Assembly: GCF_910592395.1 (NCBI RefSeq)
Contig: NC_088324.1
Coordinates: forward strand, 13,542,953-13,606,952
Length of the DNA: 64,000 nucleotides
Direction of reading: 5' to 3'
DNA from: Lineus longissimus
Taxonomy: Eukaryota > Nemertea > Pilidiophora > Heteronemertea > Lineidae
This document shows, one piece after another, positions 58,500-64,000 of this stretch. How positions within the stretch are numbered: position 1 is the first letter of the stretch; every line of letters begins with the position of its first letter. The notes beneath the pieces were generated by a model. The model was not told where the DNA came from and did not search any database. It saw only the letters and a program-made list of their open reading frames with translations. The position numbers were made by a program, and so were the translations under genes.

Positions 58500-59330
58500 G
58501 GGGAGGTGGTCACAATCTATCTCTCACACGCCAGGCTGGCATGCTGTCTAATCCACGGACAGAAACGGTCAGAAACCCTCGTTCCACAATGTACAGGATG
58601 TCTCAGGTCTTGTAAACAAAGAGCCCGACCTGGAAACATTGTCACAACCTATCTACCTCACACCCTTTGTTACAATATACCTTTTCATATACAGACTGTC
58701 TCAGAAAATGGCCTCCAGAGCATCAAGGGCATGCACCTTGCACTAAAATCCTCCCTAATCTGATTGGTTGACCATACCTTCGCCATCTTCTTATATACAT
58801 GATGGATCTGTAAAGCCTCATAACAGAGGGCCTGACATTAAGACATTAACACAGCCAGATCACACCAGCTCAGACACACTGTTGCAATCCTTGTTATATA
58901 TATATATATATACACATGTATATACAAGATGTGTCAGAAAAGGATCAGTGGGGGGAGGGGGAGGGCGTCATGTACCTGACAAAGTGACATCATAACAATT
59001 GTCCTCGATTGTCTGACCAGCTGGCCATACTGTTGCAATCTGCTTTGTTCTGCACAGGATGTGACTTCATTTGAACAAGGGTACCACAAGGAGACATTGT
59101 CACAACTTGGATCTCATAGACATGAGACATACTGTTGTCTTACAATGGGGTCTATATGTCTCAGAAAACAACAGACATTGTCACAGCCTAGCACTAGGGC
59201 CCGAGATGGAGACATCATCACAACCTAACTCGAGCACGCCAGTAAGGCAGACTGCCAGAGTCCCCCTTGCTGTACACTGGATGCCTGGGGAGACTTACAA
59301 AGGGTGTGACATGGAGACATCACAGGCCAT
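58500..59330. repeat. Degenerate tandem repeat region
   Basis: Loose repeats of TGTCTCAGAAAA, ATTGTCACAACCTA and GGAGACAT-like phrases occur every 70-150 bases, with a (TA)n run at about 58898-58913. Units are too diverged to define a period by eye. No gene is supported. Confidence 0.45.
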
Positions 59331-60110
59331 ATAGACATTTGCAATCTTGGTTCCCATTCCGATTTCTACTTATGTCGCATCCGCTGCCATGCCTGCTTGT
59401 TAAAGACTTTGCTCCTATTTAACACCTTCAGCGCCGAACCACGTAGATCTGCGTGGTCCAAATCCCCCCTTTGAGCTGGTTATCGGAGTCTCATGGCCTT
59501 CATGAAAGAACTATACCATCGCCATCTTCAGGGCACGGTAGGTACTGAACACCGTTTGGTTCCTCCTGTGCCCTGAAGATGGCGATGGCGTAGTTCAGAA
59601 CTTCAGTCCCCTTGCTATACACTGGCATCCTGAGCTTCAGGTTTTTGATACTCCTACGTCCCATACAAACCCTGAGAAAATCCATTAGAATCGACAGCGA
59701 AGGGTGGCTGTTCTGATAACCTGATAACCTGTAATAGCGAGAGCTGGAGCATATGGAAAACCACTGGGTGCCGAGGATGATACACTGGATGCCTGGGTGT
59801 GACATGGAGACATCACAGCCCATCTAGACATTTGCAATCTTGGTTCCCATTCCGATTTCTACTTATGTCGCATCCGCTGCCATGCCTGCTTGTTAAAGAC
59901 TTTGCTCCTATTTAACACCTTCAGCGCCGAATCACGTAGATCTACGTGGTCCAAATCCCTCCTTCGAGCTGGTTATCGGAGTCTCATGGCCTTCATGAAA
60001 GAACTACGCCATCGCCATCTTCAGGGCAAGATAGGAACTGAAAGTACCGCGAAAATACCGTTTGGGTCTTTTCAGTTCCTACCTTGCCCTGAAGATGGCG
60101 ATGGCGTAGT
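59273..60110. repeat. Direct duplication of about 330 bp carrying part of the TTAA foldback element
   Basis: Sequence from TACACTGGATGCCTGGG through GCCATGCCTGCTTGTTAAAG into the foldback element occurs at 59273-59606 and again from about 59789. The second copy continues into the complete element. Confidence 0.7.
59419..59606. mobile_element. TTAA foldback MITE, left half only
   Basis: TTAA at 59419-59422 and the left inverted repeat are followed by one internal hairpin. The right terminal repeat is missing. Confidence 0.65.
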
Positions 60111-60208
60111 TCTTTCATGAAGTCCATGAGACTCCGATAACCACCTTAAAGGGGAGGGGGATTTGAGCCACGTAGAGCTGCTACGTGGTTCGGCGCTGAA
60201 GGTGTTAA
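59912..60208. mobile_element. TTAA foldback MITE, complete single-hairpin copy
   Basis: TTAA at 59912-59915 and 60205-60208 flanks a 289-bp element with the same inverted ends as 2745-3145 but only one internal hairpin. The two forms differ by gain or loss of one hairpin unit. Confidence 0.75.
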
Positions 60209-60209
60209 T

Positions 60210-60254
60210 GTTCGCTTCTCCGGCCCTGCACACAACGGCCCCGGAGAAGCGAAC
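60210..60254. repeat. GC-rich 14-bp-stem hairpin beside the MITE
   Basis: GTTCGCTTCTCCGG (60210-60223) pairs perfectly with CCGGAGAAGCGAAC (60241-60254) around a 17-base loop. It begins two bases after the MITE's right TTAA. Confidence 0.8.
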
Positions 60255-63086
60255 AGAACATTAACCCCCGATTTCCTCAGGATCTTACCACACGTCCTTT
60301 GTACTTTCCTTCATACTTGTAGTCACAATCAGTTACATGTGTGTCTTGTTTCGGTAATGAAGGACAGGTTGGGAGAATTGAACCTGAGATATCCAGGTGG
60401 AAGAGTCAACATAGCCGGGGACTAATAACCAGCTGGAGGAGTTGATGCGCCCTCCTGGGAACAGATAACCAGTTGGAAGAGTAGGAAAATGTATTGTATT
60501 TTTAGGGACATTCCCAGTTCCATGGACACCGCTGAAACGGACTAATGCTTGAAATTCAGATCGCCAGATTCAGATAGCACAACATCTAGAAAAGTACGAG
60601 AATACAAAAAACAAGAAGGCCCAGTTGCAATTGAATTCCATCATTTATTGCATGGAAATAATAGCATCACAAAAAATATATTTTGGCACCCACTTTTGAT
60701 ACGATTGTGGAATGTGAGTTGTGACAAGGCAGTCAGGAATACATTCGAGAGTAAAGAAGGTGTAACCCTGAATACCTTTACACTCAGCTGGGAACCCACT
60801 GCTGTGAGTTGTGATTGTTGCCATAGCCTGCAGTTGTCTTGTTTCTAGTAATAGAAAGCCGAATTACCAGTGCAGGTGATAGGTCCTTCAGTCTCTCCTC
60901 CCACCGCCAGACAGAAGGCGCACGTTTTTTCTATACCAGATGCTGCCACTATAAGAAGGCAGCCAATCTGAATCAACAGAGTAGTTTAATTATCCCTTGA
61001 CCACACTTAAAGTCACTCACATAATGAAGCATCACCTCTGATCGGTGCAATGTGACTTTGCAATCCCAGAGCCTTCAGTCAAGAAAAAGAACCAGAAAAA
61101 ATGGGTATCGGGCTGGCTGTTGAAAGTTTGCTGGTGTTGGATTCATAGCAGTGGATTCCAAGCTTTACACACCATTAACCGCCGTACACATTGGAATAGT
61201 TGGCTGCCACAGGCAATCAGAAAGGCAGTGTCACCTTTCAATGGCCCAACACCGCTTCGCCATACAATGCATGAATTAAAACATAGGTATATTGTGATTC
61301 CTTGGGCAGCCACATATTTCAACGTCTACAGTATATCTCACATTGGTCGTCATTTTGAACATTCTAGATAGATTTACAGCCCACAAATAAACAATTCACA
61401 AACAGTTGACTTAGCATATAGGTTGACTAAAGAAGCTTACCACATCTCGGATACAAAGTTGTCTAGGACAAAGCTCATATTTGGAACACTCTCTGATGTG
61501 AAGATAATCAGAATCATTCATGCAATGCATCAACTATAAATGATCTATTCTACAATAGTTCAGATTCAGTCGAGAATGAATGTTTTAAAGATATAACTGT
61601 CATGTGAACTACTGGGGCCTATGCTTTGGAAGAGTAGCGAGAGAGGCCTAAGTTTCTGAAGAGTAAAAGGACTTACATGTTTGTTAGAAAAAACTGTTCA
61701 AGACAAACTGTCGATACATGTACATGTACAATGTAATTGAAATAAATACTGTTAAGCCCGTGGAAAGGTTGGAGAATTTGGAAGAAAGCTTTGTGCATGA
61801 AAGGATGACACTTAAAGGTCAACTACACCCCTCCTACCCCACTATAATACTCCACATTAAAATTTAGATTAATATCCAAAGTACACTAGACATCAACAAA
61901 GTTTGTTACATGTAACTTATCAACTAAATCGTCTTTTATTTTTCACCCATAGAATTCTGACAAAAATTACTGAATTCACTCTTATGATTTACTGATTTAT
62001 CATGCAGACCAGACAAATCACCTAACTTCTAAATCAACCAGTCAAAAGAAAGAATCACACCAAGAGTTCATCCTGCACATACAACTCTTCACATAATATT
62101 CATATTATAATCAGGTGTGATTTAAAGTTTCTGCAAATATACAAATTTATCAAGTGAAGACTGGGTACAGGTGGGAAAACAGACTTGTACACAAAGCAAG
62201 CATGAAAGTCATGCCACCATGGTGACGACGTTCAAAACCTATCAAGAGCGATAATCTCACTGCTAACAAACTTTACATCTACGAGATATACTGTCTGTCA
62301 GATCAGACAGACGGGACTCTGTTAAACTACATAGTTAATCTGACTCCTCCGGTTCCTGTCTAGACTACCTTTAACAAAACAAACATTCTGCAAGACATTA
62401 TCCAGAATCAAAATCAACAGAATTCAGATGGTGATGTCCCAATTAAAAGGTCACGGACCTGTACAAACAAAGTAACTGTTTATGAACATGTAGGCCTGTG
62501 TACAAACAAAAGAAGTTGTCTGATAATGGCAGGAAAGCACACAACCTGCCTCAGCAAACATTTACTAAACTATCCGTGGGAACAGTTGGTCGAATTAACA
62601 GTCAGTGACACACAGATATGACAGGTTGGTATACTGCCAACACATCAAACTAAAATACTGCCAATAGAAAATTTGTGATTTTATAGATCACAATATATGA
62701 GTACCCTATCTAACCATTTTAGCAAGAATTAATATATTATTTCCTGACATAGGTCATCCAACCAATTGAAACATTTCATTCCATTTTGATTTATAGGTTG
62801 TGTTAAAAAAACTAAATCATTTCAGAAAACAATGCACAGTCCAAAGTTTTTTTGAACATGATCCATTTTGAGTATCATTTGAAGGCAAATGTCACTATTT
62901 CTTTCCTCTCATTTTAAAATGTGAGAAAATGTCTCTTCACCAACTTCTGTGAACAAAAGAGTTAATCATTCGGTGAGAGTTAGGCACCAATAAATGAGGG
63001 CTTGAGAAAATAGAGAGGTTTATCCCTAAATGATGTAGCGCACCTTAAGTAAACAGAATGAAAAGAAGCCACAAGATATCATCGTT

Positions 63087-63196
63087 GGGTGACATGAATA
63101 ATGATTAATACCTTACACTTCCATGTTAACTGAAAAACCTTGTGTAAATAAATACATAAGTTTTCAGTTAAGGTACTATCTTTATTCATATCACCC
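63087..63196. mobile_element. Foldback MITE, GGGTGATATGAATAA family, copy 2
   Basis: A 110-bp element with ends GGGTGACATGAATAA and TTTATTCATATCACCC, similar to 47288-47406 at the termini but with a different, less perfect interior. Confidence 0.6.
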
Positions 63197-63344
63197 ATTG
63201 TCTACTTGGCCAAAAGTCATTGGGACGGTTTAAAATACAATTTAAATATTTCAGCAAAGTAATTTATTAGTCATGGTCGAATGAGCCAACTCTTCAAATA
63301 GAACAAATGAGACGCTGACCACTTTTGCACATAACACACAAAGA

Positions 63345-63530
63345 TTCAACCATCAGAACTTACTGCTGATATAACATGTGTATGTGAAACAGCCTTCAAC
63401 CATCAGAACTTACTGCTGATATAACATGTGTATGTGAAACAGCCTTCAACCATCAGAACTTACTGCTGATATAACGTGTTTATATCAGAACTTACTGCTG
63501 ATATAACATGTGTATGTGAAACAGCCTTCA
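63345..63530. repeat. 50-bp tandem repeat, about 3.7 units
   Basis: Units starting TTCAACCATCAGAACTTACT at 63345, 63395 and 63445 are almost identical. A rearranged fourth unit runs from about 63480 to 63530. Confidence 0.9.
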
Positions 63531-64000
63531 CACTGCCTCAACTACCTGCCTACTGGTAATCAACTGCAATTAACCATAATGCAAAAAGTTCTCATAAGTT
63601 CCAAAAGTCATGTTTCACCAGGAAGACAAATCAGCAGTGATTTGCCTATTCAAATGCCGACTGGTCCCAAAATAATTGGAATTCACATTCAGTATGGCTC
63701 CAGGCCAACCACAATGTTTTTGCCGCCACAGAGATTACTTTTGACGTGGGTTTTCCCCTGTTTGATATATTGACCTATCATCTGGCACCAAGCATGGCCT
63801 GCGATTAGACATCTTTCCTGACATCGCTCCAACATCATGTCTTCAAAAATGATCAACAGGTGAAAACAATACATAAGGAAGCAACTGTTCCTACTCATGC
63901 TATACTATCAATGATCATACAGTTGCCCTAAAAAAAGGATACAGCAAAAGCAAACAAAGGTTACATGCTGGATAATGATGATAAGACCACGTCTAGTTTT

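Larger units (their letters stand above)
60255..64000. other. Apparently non-coding; possible 3' UTR of a minus-strand gene beyond the window
   Basis: No coding exon is supported on either strand. A minus-strand AATAAA (complement of 60644-60649) could end a transcript entering from the right. An open frame at 61045-61371 has no ATG-led domain. A MITE (63087-63196) and a 50-bp tandem repeat (63345-63530) lie here. Confidence 0.3.

Noticed and set aside
61045-61371. 108-codon plus-strand frame
   Set aside because: Low conservation appeal, no splice context and no domain; likely chance within UTR or intergenic DNA.

Overview
This is animal nuclear DNA. It has multi-exon genes with GT-AG introns (and one GC-AG intron), long introns and UTRs, non-LTR retrotransposon sequence, many small inverted-repeat transposons and several minisatellites. 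The gene content (UBAC1, STXBP1/unc-18, a complement factor B-like gene, a divergent rhodopsin-class receptor), compact introns and repeat types suggest a bilaterian marine invertebrate, either an invertebrate deuterostome or a lophotrochozoan. I cannot name the species.

Layout. 310-2296 (+): C-terminal exons of UBAC1. 3801-7838 (-): an unrecognised gene, probably secreted, with an 81-bp minisatellite in its last intron. 9912-11742 (-): a three-exon GPCR without the usual extracellular disulfide cysteines. 14523-24650 (-): a 15-coding-exon complement factor B-like gene (signal peptide, four CCP modules, von Willebrand A domain, chymotrypsin-fold domain). Its last intron holds a TTAA-flanked foldback element that was itself hit by a 5'-truncated LINE. 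26870-28318 (-): a two-exon helical protein of unknown function. 28500-38400: a repeat-rich block with a 59-bp minisatellite, a 3,098-bp tandem duplication, repeated damaged copies of one exon, several TIR transposons, and a broken extra copy of the factor B-like CCP3 exon. 38514-55572 (+): a complete 16-exon STXBP1 gene with a 9.8-kb intron and a probable 2.8-kb 3' UTR. 58500-64000: repeats and apparently non-coding DNA, possibly including the 3' UTR of a minus-strand gene outside the window.

The most interesting object is the factor B-like gene. It can be rebuilt as one uninterrupted 781-residue reading frame with matching intron phases. The MIDAS metal site of its vWA domain is intact, but two of the three catalytic residues of the protease domain are replaced (His to Lys, Ser to Ile). 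This predicts a complement component that can bind but not cut. A second theme is a record of nested mobile-element insertions, some with recognisable empty sites or target duplications; one MITE sits directly on an STXBP1 splice donor.

Exon models were built by eye from splice signals, phase agreement and family resemblance. No alignment or transcript data were available.
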